Source: Elymus sibiricus
Lineage: Eukaryota; Streptophyta; Magnoliopsida; Poales; Poaceae
Length of the DNA: 64,000 nucleotides
Direction: 5' to 3'
NCBI GenBank assembly: GCA_039707655.1
Contig: CM077672.1
Span: forward strand, 199,740,537-199,804,536
Of this stretch, positions 10,270 through 22,043 are shown one piece after another (the first letter of the stretch is position 1; each line of letters opens with the position of its first letter). The notes beneath the pieces were generated by a model, which made no database searches, had not been told where the DNA came from, and saw only the letters and a program-made list of their open reading frames with translations. The position numbers were made by a program, and so were the translations under genes.

Positions 10270-13200
10270 TGTAACACCCCCATGTATTAGCAACAGTAAT
10301 CACTTTTTGATAATGCCAAGTCAGCATGTTTAACAGTGCTTGATCATCATTGCATCATATCGCATTTCAAATTCCAATTCAAAATGAAATTCAAATACAA
10401 AGTGAAATTAAAAGTTGTTCAAATTTGAAAACCAAAATGTTCATAATGCTGCAAATAATCCAGAGGCATTTATAAAAATATAATCAACATTTATTGAATT
10501 AGGTAAATGACCCCATCATCCACAAAACAGCACCAAACAGAAGTATTTACTACCTTTTTATTTAAATAAAATTCTAAGGAAAATATGTGGACACCAAACC
10601 ATTTTCTGGTAGTACTAAATATTGCATATTATTTAATGGGCTAAGTCACCTATTTTACAAAACTAAAATTATGGCCAAACTATTTACTAAACAGAAAGAA
10701 AAAGGAAAACAAAAGAAAAGAAAGAAAAAGAAAAAGGCCAGCGCACCTGGGCCTAAGTCACCGCGCCGGCCCAGCCCATCCTACCTGTCCCCTCCTTCGC
10801 ACTGCTCCTGCGCAGTCGAACGCGTCCGATCGCGCCCGACGCCGGCGAGCCGTCCCGCCGCGACCACCTCGTCGACCGCGCCGCTACAGGCCTCCTGGAG
10901 ATAAGAACACCCCCTCAGCAAACCCTAGCCGGCCCCTGATCTTTCCCCCCCCACCTCTCTCTCTCGTTCGCTCTCTCTCTCCTCACCCGCGAGCTCCTCC
11001 CCTCGCCGCCGTCGATACCGCGGCCACCGTGCCCCATTCGCCGCTCCGCCGTGCCCATCTTGCTCGCCATCCTCGACTCCATCGTCTCCGCCAACGAACC
11101 GGAGCCGGGAAGCTCCAACGACGCCGCCATCTTCTTCTCCTTCCTCAGATCTCCGCCGCCGTTCGCCGACGTCTCCGGCCAGGACGAGCTTCCACGAGCC
11201 CATTTGAGCACCTCTACAGGCTCCTGGTGAGCCTCGCCGTCTTCTCCCCCTCTTTCCAGCGCGGTTTCGACACCATAGCCCCGATTCCCCCGACATGCCC
11301 GAGCCCGCCTCCGCCTGACCTCGTCGCCAGCGTGGCTCCGGTGACCAATTGGTCACGCGGCCGAGCCCATTGTGTTCACCCGCGCGCGTAGAGGCTCCAT
11401 GTCCTATTCGTTCCAGTCGAGCGCGCCCGCATTGCCGATTGCCACCATGCCCGAACGCCGCCGTCCGCCGTCGCCGTCGTAGCACTCGTTTCCGGCCGCC
11501 CCGCCTCGCGCTAGTACCGCAGATCGTCGCGGCCCGGTCTCCTCGTTCGAACGAGCCCGAGAACGCCCGATTTGATGCACCGTAGAGAGAACCCGAGTTC
11601 GCCGGAGTTGCTGCCGTGCTCGGGCTCGCCGGAGTAGCTCCAGTGCGACTTCGGTGGCTGGCGCCGACGTGGCCACTGGGGCCCACCCCCTGTGCCACTG
11701 ACTGGTGGGACCGTGGGCCCCGTTGACCCGGTCAGCCGCTGACGTGGCGGCCCCATGTCACTGACATGTGGGTCCCGCCTAATTAAACGAATTTAAAAAA
11801 TAAATAAAACGTTAATTAAATTGTTAATTAAATTGATTAGTTAATTAGTCACTGACTAATGGGGCCCACCTGCCAATTAGGTTAATTAGTTAAATAAAAC
11901 TCTGTTTAATTAAATCAATCACTGACCAGTGGGTCCCACTGGTCAGGTTTGACTTGTCAACCGACTCAGTTGACTGCTGGCGTCATGCCTGCGTCATGCT
12001 GACGTCATCTGTACTGTTTCGGATAATTCTAATTTAAATAATTTCAGAAATTCCAGAAAATGTTTAAAACTTTGCAAAATCATATAAATTAAACCGTAAC
12101 TCGGATTAAAATAATTTATATATGAAAAATGATCAGAAAAATGTGTAGTATCTGAATAACCTGCCCACATACCTGCCACACCCCTCTAACATACCGAACA
12201 TGGAACATTTTGCCCGTATCCGATATATGAATAGTGCATAACTTTAATAAAATAAATCCAAATAAATTCCTAAATAATCTAATACATTTAGATAGGCAGT
12301 AAAACACCTCTGCATATCATTTAGGCATGTCATGCATCTCTGTTGCATTATTGCCGTGTATTTATTGTTTCTTCCCCCTCCTTCTCTCCCGATAGCCCCC
12401 GAGACTGCCGATGACGCTGCTGTGTACGACGACATCGCCGACGACCAGACCCCTTCAGTCGAGCTTCCAGGAAAGCAAAACCCCCTTGATCATCAGATAT
12501 CGCCCATTCCTTCTCTCCTATTCTTGCATTAGAATTGCCCCTGCTACTGTTCCGATAGTACCTATTCCGATGCATAGCCTGATTTTGTAGTCTGCTATTG
12601 ATACTCCACCTGTTGTCCCACAAGACTTAGTTAGCTGTGCTACTGCTTCATTGGTGACCCATCACCCTTGTCCGTATGCCATGCTTAATACCGGGCCGTG
12701 ATCACTCTGTGAGGATCACGGAAATGATACATTACTGCAATACTTAAACTGTTAAAGTCGGGCTGGCCCCAAGGGTGCCCGCGAGTGAACATCATTAAAG
12801 ACGGGTCGGCACCAAGAGCACCCGCGCGTCATGTTTTACCAAGTCGGAGCGGCAGGAACCCTGTTCGTCTCTGCGAGTTACTAAACATGCTTAACGGATT
12901 TGGGTATTTGATCTGAGTGGGTCGTTGGCCCTATACGCACTACCACCACATGGGATAATGGTTATGGGACCCTCTACGTCGTACGTTTCTCCCGAAAGCT
13001 CTTCAGATGTCACAGCTCAGAGATGCGGGCTGGTTGGGGTGGGCTGGTTACGTCACTGGTGTATTCAGTGTCGCGCCTGGGCCCCGACCACCCTCGTAAC
13101 ATGCAGGAGTGCGAAGGGCGATGGCCCAAGACCCCTTCGTTCTTAGGATTTAGACCAGCGTGTTGACCTCTCTGCTGAGCTTAGGTAGGATGCTGCTTCA

Positions 13201-13282
13201 TGTCGATTACCCGAGGCCGGGTATTACCCAGCAAGTGTATCCGGCCAGATGTAATCGAGCGTGCTGGGTAACAGTAGTGCAC

Positions 13283-13311
13283 CCCTGCAGGGAAGTTATC
13301 TATTCGAATAG
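13283..13311 (+). promoter_or_regulatory. Paired palindromes in the Tekay-type LTR
   Basis: CCCTGCAGGG (13283-13292) and CTATTCGAATAG (13300-13311), both perfect, lie seven bases apart. A hyphenated CCGTG/CACGG repeat follows. Confidence 0.7.
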
Positions 13312-13644
13312 CCGTGTCCACGGTAACAGGACACTCAGAGTTGTATCTTGATCCACTACAACTACAAATGGATACTGTCACAATGATAAACTGCTACTAC
13401 TGCTCTCGGGATCACTTTCTCGCAGGGTAGTCGAGGAAGGTTCTCAGGGCTTTACTAAACTATGTTTGATATATATTATCTTGCTCTATTCTCTTCTAAT
13501 GCTGCAAGATCTGCTTCAAGATGCTAGTCTTCGATAGGCTAGGCCTCTCCCCTTCTGTTCCAGCATTCTGCAGTATAGTCCAAAGAAATAGCCCCATTCC
13601 TTTGATACTGATGCATATTAGTATAGTTCTGATGTCAGTCTTGC

Positions 13645-13665
13645 GAGTACTTTGGATGAGTACTC
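13645..13665 (+). promoter_or_regulatory. GAGTACT/AGTACTC stem-loop in the Tekay-type LTR
   Basis: Seven-base arms and a seven-base loop, 282 bases before the LTR end. Confidence 0.65.
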
Positions 13666-13947
13666 ACGGTTGCTTTGCTATTCCTTTTCCCCATACCCAC
13701 TTGATGAAATCAGATGATGGAGTCCAGGAGCCAGACGCTACCACAGGAGACTACTACCAGGAGAGCCCAGGAGGCCACTACTACTGGGTTGAGCCGACCG
13801 ACCAGGAGTAGTTCGGAGGCCCTAGGCAGGAGGCCTTCGCCTTTTCGATCGTTATGTCGCTGTTTGTGCTAGCCTTCTTAAGGCAAAACTTGACTAACTA
13901 TGTCTGTACTCAGATATTATGGTGCACGGTCGAGCAGGGGCATCACA

Positions 13948-14910
13948 ATAATGCATTCCCTTAGGCCCAAATATGGTGAAGTGTCATGTAGTCGACGTTC
14001 ACACGACACCACTAAGGGAATCAACAACGTACATATCATCAAAATATCGAACGAATACCAAATTCACATGATTACTTATAACAAGACTTCTCCCATGTCC
14101 TCAAGAACAAAAGGAACTACTCACAAATCATGTTCATGTTCAAGATCAGAGAGGTGTTGAATAGCATAATAGATCTGAACATATAATCTTCCACCAAATA
14201 AACCAACTAGCATCAACTACAAGATGTAATCAACACTACTAGCAACCCACAGGTACCAATCTGAGGTTTTGAGACAAAGATTGAATACAAGAGACGAACT
14301 AGGGTTTGAGATGAGATGGTGCTGGTGAAGATATTGATGAATATTAGTCCTCCCATGATGAGAGGATCGCTGGTGATGTCGATGGCGATGATTTCCCCCT
14401 CCCGGAGGGAAGTATCCCCGGCAGAATCTCTCCGCCAGAGAGCAAAAGTGCTCCTGCCCAAGTTCCGCCTCGAGACAGCAGCGTACCGTCCCGAAAGTCT
14501 TTTCTGTATTTTTTCTAGGGCAAATGCACTTATATACCAGAAAATGGGGGCCACAGGCTGGCCAGGGGCCCCACGAGGTACCAGGGCACGCCTGGGGGGG
14601 GGGGGTGCACCCTGGTGCCTCGTGGGCACCTGGGTGGCCCTCTCTGGTACTTCTTGATTCCAGTCTTTTTTATTTATTCCCAAATAATTCTCTGTGAAAT
14701 TTCAGCTCATTTGGAGATGTGCAAAATAGGTATCTCTGACATAGCTTTTTCAGGTCCAGAATTCCAGCTGCCGGCAATCTCCCTCTTTGCGTGAATCTTG
14801 CATATTAAGAGAGAAAATGCATTAGAATTGCTCCACAAAGTGTTATATTGATTAAAAACACTATAAATAACAGTAGTAAAACATGATGCAAAATGGACGT
14901 ATCATTGTGA
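13948..14910 (-). mobile_element. Fatima/WHAM-like LTR fragment (5' ~960 bp of the LTR)
   Basis: On the minus strand it starts TGATACGTCC at 14910 and matches the first ~960 bases of the LTR at 35748-37271, including a C-rich run and the segment around 36431-36700. It stops at 13948 where the Tekay-type LTR ends, so the remainder is expected left of the window. There is no polypurine tract next to 14910, so this is read as the 5' LTR start, inserted into the Sabrina-like element at 14911. Confidence 0.75.
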
Positions 14911-15815
14911 CAAACTAAAAATAAAACAAAAGCAAACAAACTATATCAGAAGATGCTCCAAGTAAAACACATATCATTTGATGAATAAAAATATAGCTCC
15001 AAGTGAGTTACCGATAGATTGTAGACGAAAGAGGGGATGCCTTTCGGGGCATCCCCAAGCTTAGACACTTGAGTCTTCCTCGAATATTACCTTGGGGTGC
15101 CTTGGGCATCCCCAAGCTTAGGCTCTTGACGCTCCTTATTCCTTTATCCATCGTAGTCTCACCCAAAACTTCAAAACTTCAGCACACAAAACTCAACAGA
15201 AACCTCATGAGATCCGTTAGTATAACAAATAAATCTTAAACTTTAGGTACTGTTGTAAATTAATTCATATGTAATATTGGCATAATTATACTGTACTCCA
15301 ACTTCTCCATAACTCATACCCCCCGATACGATCCATAGATTCATCAATATAAGCAAACTATGCAACAAAAACAGAATCAGTCTAAAATAGAGCAGTCTGT
15401 AAATATCTAAATTAACGTCAAACTTCTGTAACTCAAAAAATTCTGAAAAATGAGGACAATGTGGGAAATTCATATGTAAATATTTTTTTAAATATTAAGA
15501 AGGCTTGGACGCTCCAGCAAAAAACTAAAATTCAAGCACTGGACCCATAAGTTTCTGTTTTCAAACAGCATCAATTATACTATCTTCCAAATCATTCCAA
15601 AGGCATTACTTGGCACAAACACTAATTAAAATAGAAAAACACAATAATAACAGAGACTATAATTGTGTAAACACACAAAAATAGAAGGTAAAACAAAAAA
15701 ATTATTTTATTCATTGGGTTGCCTCCCAACAAGCGCTATTGTTTTATGCCCCTAGCTTGGCATAATGCATAGTTTCTAGTGTTGTCATCCTTCAAATTAA
15801 TTCCATAGGTGGCCC
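14911..15815 (-). other. 3' non-coding tail of the Sabrina-like element
   Basis: There is no coding frame here. In sense order it starts with the sequence that in autonomous relatives follows the pol stop codon (around 15800-15700), then AT-rich filler, then two stem-loops. One is a perfect nine-base GGGGATGCC/GGCATCCCC stem at 15033-15056. The other is a CTTGGGG/CCCCAAG stem at 15091-15116 with a further four-base extension and one bulge. Both are followed or preceded by a CATCCCCAAGCTTAG repeat. Confidence 0.7.
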
Positions 15816-17825
15816 TCATAATAGATTCATAAGGTGCCTTAATTCTATTTCTAGGGAAGTGTTCCATCCCTTTTTTAATGGAAATTGAAATCTTATATTA
15901 CCTTCTTTCATATCAATAATAGCAATTATGGTTCGTAGGAAAGGCCTAAGTATTATAGGACAGGAAGGATTGCATTCAATATCAAGAACAATAAAATCCA
16001 CGGGCACATAATTTCTATTTGCAAGAATAAGCACACCATTTATTCTACCCAGTGGCTATTTAATAGTGGAATCCTTTAGATGCAAATTAAGGGAACAAGG
16101 ATCCATATCGGTGAGACCTAGCACATCACACAAAGATTTTGGTATAGTGGAAATGCTAGCACCAAGATCACTTAGAGCATTACATTCATAATCTTTAATT
16201 TTGAATTTAATAGTAGGTTCCCATTCATCTTGTAATTTTCTAGGAATTGAAACTTCCAACTCAAGTTTTTCTTCATGAGCTTTCATCATAGCTTCTACAA
16301 TATGTTTAGTGAAAGCTTTATTTTGTTCATAAGCATTTGGTGAATTAATCATGGATTGCAACAAGTAAATACACTCAATCAAAGAACAACTATCATAATT
16401 AAAGTCCTTGTAATCCAAAGTAGTGGGTGCATTACTATTTAAAGTTTTGACCTCTCCAAACCCACTTTTGTCACTTTTTTCATTAAGATTATCACCCTCC
16501 AAGCAATTGGGACTCCTTCTATCTAAATTTGACTCTTCTTCAGTACCCTTTTCATCAAGTTAGGTGAGACACCAATAATTTTAATATCTTCATCATTACT
16601 ATGATAGAAACCGGGTGGAATAGCCTTATCTATAAATTCTTGCTTGGCTCTCAACCTAGCGGGCCTTTCTTTACTTTCATTAATGGAGACATAGATAGCT
16701 TTAATAGACTCATTTATATCATGCTTGGGTGGCAAAATTTTAATTTTGAGATTTTCAACATCATGAGCAATTCTATCCATGTTCCTAGCTAATTCATCAA
16801 CTCTATTCAATTTTTCTATCATAGCATTAAAATTCTTTTGAGCATTAATAAATTCTTTAATATTACTTTCAAGATCAGAGGGTATCCTATTATTATTATA
16901 TGGATTACCATAGGAATTACCATAATTATTAGAGGAATTTCCAGGAAACAGTCGAGGATTGAAATTACCCCTATAAGCATTGTTGTTGAAATTATTTCAA
17001 GAGACAAAATTCACATCAATAACATCGTTATTTTGCTCAATAAAAGTAGACAATGGCACATCATTAGGAATAATATGAGCACTTTTACTAGCAACCAATT
17101 TCATAAGAGCATCCATCTTATCACTCAAAGTATTAATTTCTTCAACAGAATTTACCTTCTTACTAGTTGGAGTTCGTTCAGTGTGCCATTTAGAATAATT
17201 TGTCATAATATTGTCAAGAAATTTAGCTTCTCCCAATGTAATTTCCATAAAAGTTCCACCTGCGGCAGAGTCTAGCAAATTTCTCGAAACAAAGTTTAGT
17301 CCCGCATAAATTTTTTGTATGATCATCCATAAGCTTAAACCATGTGTTGTGCAATTTCTTATCATTGATTTCAATCTCTCCCAAGATTGTGCAACATGCT
17401 CATGTTCAAGTTGCTTAAAATTCATAATTTGATTTCTTAAAGAAATAATCTTAGCGGGAGGAAAATACTTGGCAATAAAAGCATCCTTACATTTATCCAA
17501 AGAATCAATACTATTTCTAGGCAAGGATGAAAACCAAGTTTTAGCACGATCTCGTAGTGAGAACGGAAATAATTTTAAATTGACAATATCATTATCCACA
17601 TTTTTTTTTCTTTTGCATATCACAAAGTTCAACAAAAGTATTTAGATGGGATGCAGCATCTTCATTAGGACTACCAGAAAATTGTTCTTTCATAACAAGA
17701 TTAAGAAAAGCAGCATTAATGTCACATGACTCCGCACTAGTGGCAGGAGGAGCAATAGGAGTACTTATAAAATCATTATTATTAGTATTGGAAAAGTCAC
17801 ACAATTTTGTATTTTCTTGAGACAT
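15816..17825 (-). pseudogene. gag: Sabrina-like gag and protease, broken
   Basis: Gag starts at the ATG at 17825. The frame breaks in an A-run near 17605, continues as the gag core (AKTWFSSLPRNSIDSLDKC, then YFPP) to a stop near 16997 where relatives have Arg (CpG-type TGA), and resumes with a coiled region. It shifts again near 16550 and reaches an aspartic protease with S-D-L-G-A (about 16180). A further stop at 16054-16056 precedes the last protease part, which runs to 15816 (VPVDFIVLDIECNPSCPIIL). A reverse transcriptase, RNase H or integrase is absent from the whole element. It is best read as a decayed copy of a gag-protease-only element that would need polymerase in trans. Confidence 0.82.
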
Positions 17826-17990
17826 CGCGACGAAGCAAGCAAACTAGCAAACAAGCAAATAAAAATATTTTTGTGTTTTTGTAAAAAAAATTAGAAGTGG
17901 GGGAGATGAAAACGAGAGGCAAATGCAAATAAAATAAATGCAAGTGGATGATAGTTTCTGCGAAGGTACTTGATAAATTTTAGTGAGGTC

Positions 17991-18008
17991 TCCGCGGCAA
18001 CGGCGCAA
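17991..18008 (-). promoter_or_regulatory. Primer-binding site, tRNA-Asp type, diverged
   Basis: The minus strand reads TTGCGCCGTTGCCGCGGA, two mismatches from the site at 37283-37300. It lies about 18 bases inside the LTR border. Confidence 0.75.
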
Positions 18009-18026
18009 GAAATTCTTCCTGCTACT

Positions 18027-19595
18027 TGTAGACTGCGTTGGTATTTCCCCGAAGAGGAGAGGGTGATGCAGTGTAGTAGAGATAAGTATTTCCCTCAGTT
18101 AAGAACCAAGGTTATCAATCCAATAGGAGAACCACGCAAAATCCCTTTAGCAGCACCTGCACATACAAAAGCAAACACTTGCACCCAACGCAAATAAGAG
18201 GGTTGTCAATCCTCTGTGCGGTTATTTGCAAGGATTAATTCTGATAGTAATAGATAGATAAACTAAAATACTAAATAAAATAAAAGTAAATAAATTGCAG
18301 CAAGGTATTTTTGGTTTTAAATATATGATAAAAGTAGACCCAGGGGCCATAGTTTTCACTAGAGGCTTCTCTCTCGAACACATAGCATACGGTGAGTAAA
18401 CAAATTACTGTTGAGCAATTGATAGAAAAGCAAATAATTATGATAGATTCATGGCAATGATCATGGATATAGGCATCACATCCAAGACAAGTAGACCGAC
18501 TCCTGCCTACATCTACTACTATTACTCCACCCATCGACCGCTATCCAGCATGCATCTAGGGTATTCAGTATGAGACAGAGTAATGCCTTAAGCAAGATGA
18601 CATGATGTAGACAAAGTAAACTCAAGCAATATTATTAAACCCCATCTTTTTATCCTTAATGGCAACAATACAAATATGTGTCATGTCCCTTTCTGTCACT
18701 GGGATTGAGCACCGCAAGATTGAACCCATCACAAAGCACCTCTCCCATTGCAAGATAAACCAATCTAGTTGGCCAAACCAAATTGATAGATCGGAGAGAA
18801 ATACAAAGCTATAATAATCATGCATAAAGGAGTTTAGAGAAGACTCAAATATTTCTCATGAATAATCTGATCATAAACTCACAATTCATCAGATCCCAAC
18901 AAACACACCGCAAAAGAAGATTACATCGGATAGAACTCCAAGAACATCGAGGAGAACATGGTATTGAAGATCAAAGAGAGAGAAGAAGCCATCTAGCTAC
19001 TAGCTATGGACCCGTAGGTCTATGGTAAACTACTCACACATCATCGGGGGGGGGGGGGGGGGGGGCAGCAAGGTTGATGAAGAAGCCCTCCGTGATCGAT
19101 TCCCCCTCTGGCAGAGTACCAGAAAAGGCCTCCAGATGGGATCGCGGAAGAACAGAGGCTTGCGGCGGTGGAAAGGTTTTCTCTTCTGTCTCTCTCATAT
19201 ATTGGGAATATTTGGAAATTTATAGCGCTGGAATTAGGTCAGGAGGGGCTACGAGGGTCCCACAAGCCTGGGGGGCACGCCCTACCCCCTTGGGCGCGCC
19301 CTCCGAGCTTGTGGCTCCGTCGTGGCTCCTCTGGTCTTCTCCCGAAGCTTCGTGGGTCTCTTCTGGTCCAGAAAAAATTAATCCAAAGTTTTTTTCTTAT
19401 TTCGACTCTTTTTGATAATGATTTTCTGAAAAGACAAAAACAAGCAAAAAACAGCAACTGGCACTAGGCACTGAGTTATTAGGTTAGTCCCAAAAAATGA
19501 TATATAATGGCATATAATTGCATATAAAACATCCAAGATTGATACTATAATAGCATGGAACAATCAAAATTTATAGATATGTTGGAGAAGTATCA
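18027..19595 (-). repeat. 5' LTR of the Sabrina-like element, 1.57 kb
   Basis: It begins TGATACTTC on the minus strand at 19595 and ends near 18027 (TCTACA), before the primer-binding site. It contains a run of 20 G at 19046-19065. No gene is seen. Confidence 0.8.
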
Positions 19596-19656
19596 GTCCC
19601 TCATCCACCGCACCGGATGAGGATCCATCGTTGATCTCGTCGTCCCGCCGGTTCAG

Positions 19657-19815
19657 CCGCCCCGTCCTCCACCTCCAAGGAGCTGCTCCGACGATCGCCT
19701 CGTCTATCATGGCTGCTCCATTCCCACAGCGCCACCTTAACCTGCCCCACCGGGACCACAGCATGCTCACCGACTCCTCGGATGAAGCCGAGGCTTACTC
19801 GGTGCCACCAAAGAG
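19657..19815 (+). CDS. CACTA TnpA-like gene, exon A (duplicated type)
   Basis: This is a putative 159-nt exon. A TTCAG acceptor precedes 19657 and an AAGAG|GTTGTACAC donor follows 19815. The peptide has the LQGAAP segment, then an Asp/Ser/Glu-rich stretch ending S-V-P-P-K. Length, acceptor phase, donor phase and the first intron bases match exon B at 20486, which suggests tandem duplication of a symmetric exon. The frame stays open upstream to 19631, so the exon start is a judgement. The product would be part of a DNA-binding TnpA-type protein; that role is inferred from the element, not from a recognised domain. Confidence 0.5.
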
Positions 19816-20485
19816 GTTGTACACTCATCCCATCTTCTCCTTCACTCGACCTCATGGCCCCGCTGGTGCTCGATCCTGCTCCGCCATGGCACGGCTCCCT
19901 CGACGCCGGCACCGCTGGCGACATCCTCCACGGCGAATCTCCCCGATTGCAAGGCTCCCTCGGGGGCGGCGTCCATACCAGCCGGAGGTGCTGCTGCTGC
20001 TCCGGCTCTCGCTCGCGCTGCTGCTCTGCTCTTGCTCTCACTCGTGCTGCTGCTCTCCTCTTGCTCTCGCTCGCGCTGCTGACACTAGTACACGGGCTGC
20101 TGCAGCTAAATGAGTTGCTGCTCTGGCTCTCGTTCGCGCTGCTGCTTCGGCTGCTATCTGCTAGTGTGTTCCCTGTTGAGCGGCTGCTGATTTAGATCAT
20201 TGCTTCTCTGCTACCAGTGCTCAAGCGGCCTAAACTACCAACGAAGTGCTTGTCTGCTTCTAGTCCATTTAGTTTTGACAGTAAAATTCAGTTTCGATAG
20301 TAACAGTTAGTTTCAACAGTAAAATTCAGAGTCAACAGTTTTTACATCATCTGTTGGAGTTGGTTGTTTTTTGGTGATGTAAATTTTACAGCTAGCACTT
20401 TTTGGTGATGTGATTTACATCATATATTGGAGATGGTATTAGAATCCCACTTCAGATTAACGATGTCCGTCTTGTACTGCTTCAG

Positions 20486-20671
20486 CCTCGACATCGTACA
20501 GCTCGCCGGAGCTGCTCCAACGACGGAACCATCCATCACAACAGAGCAGTTCCCTCGATGCCATCTACAGATGCCGCAGATCTTCTTCCCCAGCTCCGAC
20601 AGCCACCTCTGCCACAACATCTCCAGCAACCGACCCAATGATGCTGAGGTCGACACGGCTACGCCAAAGAG
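20486..20671 (+). CDS. CACTA TnpA-like gene, exon B (duplicated type)
   Basis: This is a putative 186-nt exon after a TTCAG acceptor, ending at AAAGAG|GTTGTACAC. The peptide starts with LAGAAP and ends A-T-P-K, parallel to exon A. Both exons are multiples of three and in the same phase at each end, so one or both can be present without loss of frame. The ~670-bp sequence between them includes CTG-rich, Ala/Leu-coding low-complexity DNA at about 19990-20160. Confidence 0.5.
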
Positions 20672-21069
20672 GTTGTACACTTGTCACATCACATTTTACT
20701 CTACATTCATGTCGATCCCTTAGGGCTATTTTGGTTCAAAGGAAAAAGTGAAGGAAAAACATAGCAATAGGAAATTTTCCTATGGTACTCTACTATTCAA
20801 TTATTCATGCATTAGGTTGAAAGGAATGGAGCAAAACAAAACTGAAGGATTTTTTTCCTTTTGTGTCTGTTTCAAAGGAAAAACACAGAAATTTTAACAT
20901 CCACCTGGACCTACTTATCGAAATCCTATGCATGAAAATAAGACTAAGTGCATTAGTGGCATAATAACATTCTAACTGTACACATTTGCAGGTGGGTTGA
21001 CTTTAATTTGGCCATGTTTCTTTGCATTCCTGTGCTCTTCCTGCAAGCCAAAGGAGCCCTTACAGAATT

Positions 21070-21310
21070 ACTTCATTTACAGATAGGTGTCGAAGAAAAC
21101 ATTGTGTGGTTTGTCCTGCTCCTGTCGGGCCGTCGTCCACCTCACCTGAGTTGCTCAATCGACAGAAGCATCCACCATACCTGACATCACGACTCCTTAC
21201 TGTCTTTCGCTGCCTCAGATCTCCTTCGTCACCACCAGCAACCACCGCAACTGCATCATCATCATCGACTTAGCAGATGAACCTGAGGAGTACACGGGTC
21301 CGCAAGAGAG
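21070..21310 (+). CDS. CACTA TnpA-like gene, probable exon C
   Basis: An acidic segment (DLADEPEEYTGPQE) ends at a GAGAG|GTCGCAC donor at 21310, with the same two-base phase remainder as exons A and B. The 5' border is uncertain. Upstream 20700-21000 is AT-rich intron-like DNA with an acceptor-like TTTGCAG at about 20986-20992. The exon lies just before the solo LTR insertion at 21452. Confidence 0.4.
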
Positions 21311-21866
21311 GTCGCACTCTTTTGTTTCTGCTTACTTTAGGCATTGCTTAATATTACCTGCTAGTTTATCATCCTGTTCATCTCTTAGACTCCAAGTCAG
21401 GTCCAAATTAATGCTTGTGGGGCACATTTCGAAGCAGCAATGAATAGTATATGTCAGGCCCATTTCTGGGATAAATCACAAAAGAGCCTCAAGTCATACC
21501 AGCCCCAAGAAAAACTGGTAGACTTCCTTGATATAGATAACCAGTACAAATATAATATTACACAGGGCTGAGTCAGAGGGCTGAACAAATTATTACAAAC
21601 TTGCCAACATACTACGGTGGTGGAATAACACAGTGGTGTGTTGGTAGAACAACACTGATACAATAAAATAAAGTCAAGCGTAAGTGTGAGGCTTGGCTAT
21701 TTTATTGGTGTAGCGGAAACACAGCGGATGATACATGTGGTAGACTCCATTATCACAGGTTGACTGACTAGGACACCTCTAAGCGTCGGGCTCGCTAGCG
21801 CAATCTCCTTCCACAAGCTCGTCCTCCTCCAGGTCTGGCCAATGAAATAGTCAGGGACAAGCCAGT

Positions 21867-21886
21867 GAGTACGTTGGAATGTACTC
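21867..21886 (-). promoter_or_regulatory. GAGTAC/GTACTC stem-loop in the solo LTR
   Basis: Six-base arms around an eight-base loop, 415 bases before the LTR 3' end. Confidence 0.6.
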
Positions 21887-22043
21887 GCAAACATTATGAA
21901 CGAAAGATATACCGAATGCATATGCCCATGATGGATTAAATGATATGTTCATGCTGACTAAAATTTAAAACAGGGCATGATGAATATTAGCATGTGCAGA
22001 AAAATAAAATGTTAGTGACAAATCAAGAAAGTTAAAAGTGGAT

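Larger units (their letters stand above)
5706..13947 (+). mobile_element. Tekay/Del-type chromovirus (Ty3/gypsy), 5' LTR not in window
   Basis: The element has a short leader (5706-5800), then gag, protease, reverse transcriptase, RNase H, integrase and a C-terminal chromodomain in the Ty3/gypsy order, a polypurine tract and a 3.68-kb 3' LTR. The chromodomain and the long LTR starting TGTAACACCCC place it in the Tekay (Del) chromovirus clade. LARD copy 1 abuts at 5705 in the opposite orientation and replaces the 5' LTR and primer-binding site in this window. The 3' LTR ends at 13947 inside a Fatima-like LTR. The polyprotein is broken by two stops and one frameshift. Confidence 0.88.
10270..13947 (+). 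repeat. 3' LTR of the Tekay-type element, 3.68 kb
   Basis: It starts TGTAACACCCC directly after the polypurine tract and ends GGCATCACA at 13947. An AT-rich upstream part (10270-10730) is followed by a GC-rich, gene-leader-like block (about 10730-11740), a conserved CCGTAACTC segment near 12092, the paired palindromes (13283-13311) and the GAGTAC stem-loop (13645-13665). It is related in this order of blocks to solo LTR A on the other strand. No gene is supported within it. Confidence 0.85.
14911..19595 (-). mobile_element. Sabrina-like Athila-type element lacking polymerase
   Basis: On the minus strand it has a 5' LTR (19595-18027) starting TGATACTTCTCCAACATATC, a tRNA-Asp-type primer-binding site, a broken gag-protease frame (17825-15816) and then, with no reverse transcriptase or integrase, the tail typical of these elements (TTGGGAGGCAACCCAA complement near 15715, then paired hairpins near 15030-15116). 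The 3' end and 3' LTR are interrupted by the Fatima-like fragment at 14910. It lies inside the CACTA element at 19596. The name Sabrina-like rests on the remembered LTR terminus and size. Confidence 0.8.

Noticed and set aside
19046..19065. Run of 20 G as a quadruplex or regulatory element
   Set aside because: Homopolymers at this LTR position vary between copies and are prone to assembly error, so nothing functional can be claimed.
19631..20195. Host gene with CTG-rich coding region
   Set aside because: It lies between Sabrina-like and CACTA sequence, its exons fit the repeated CACTA exon pattern, and the CTG-rich part is low-complexity DNA.
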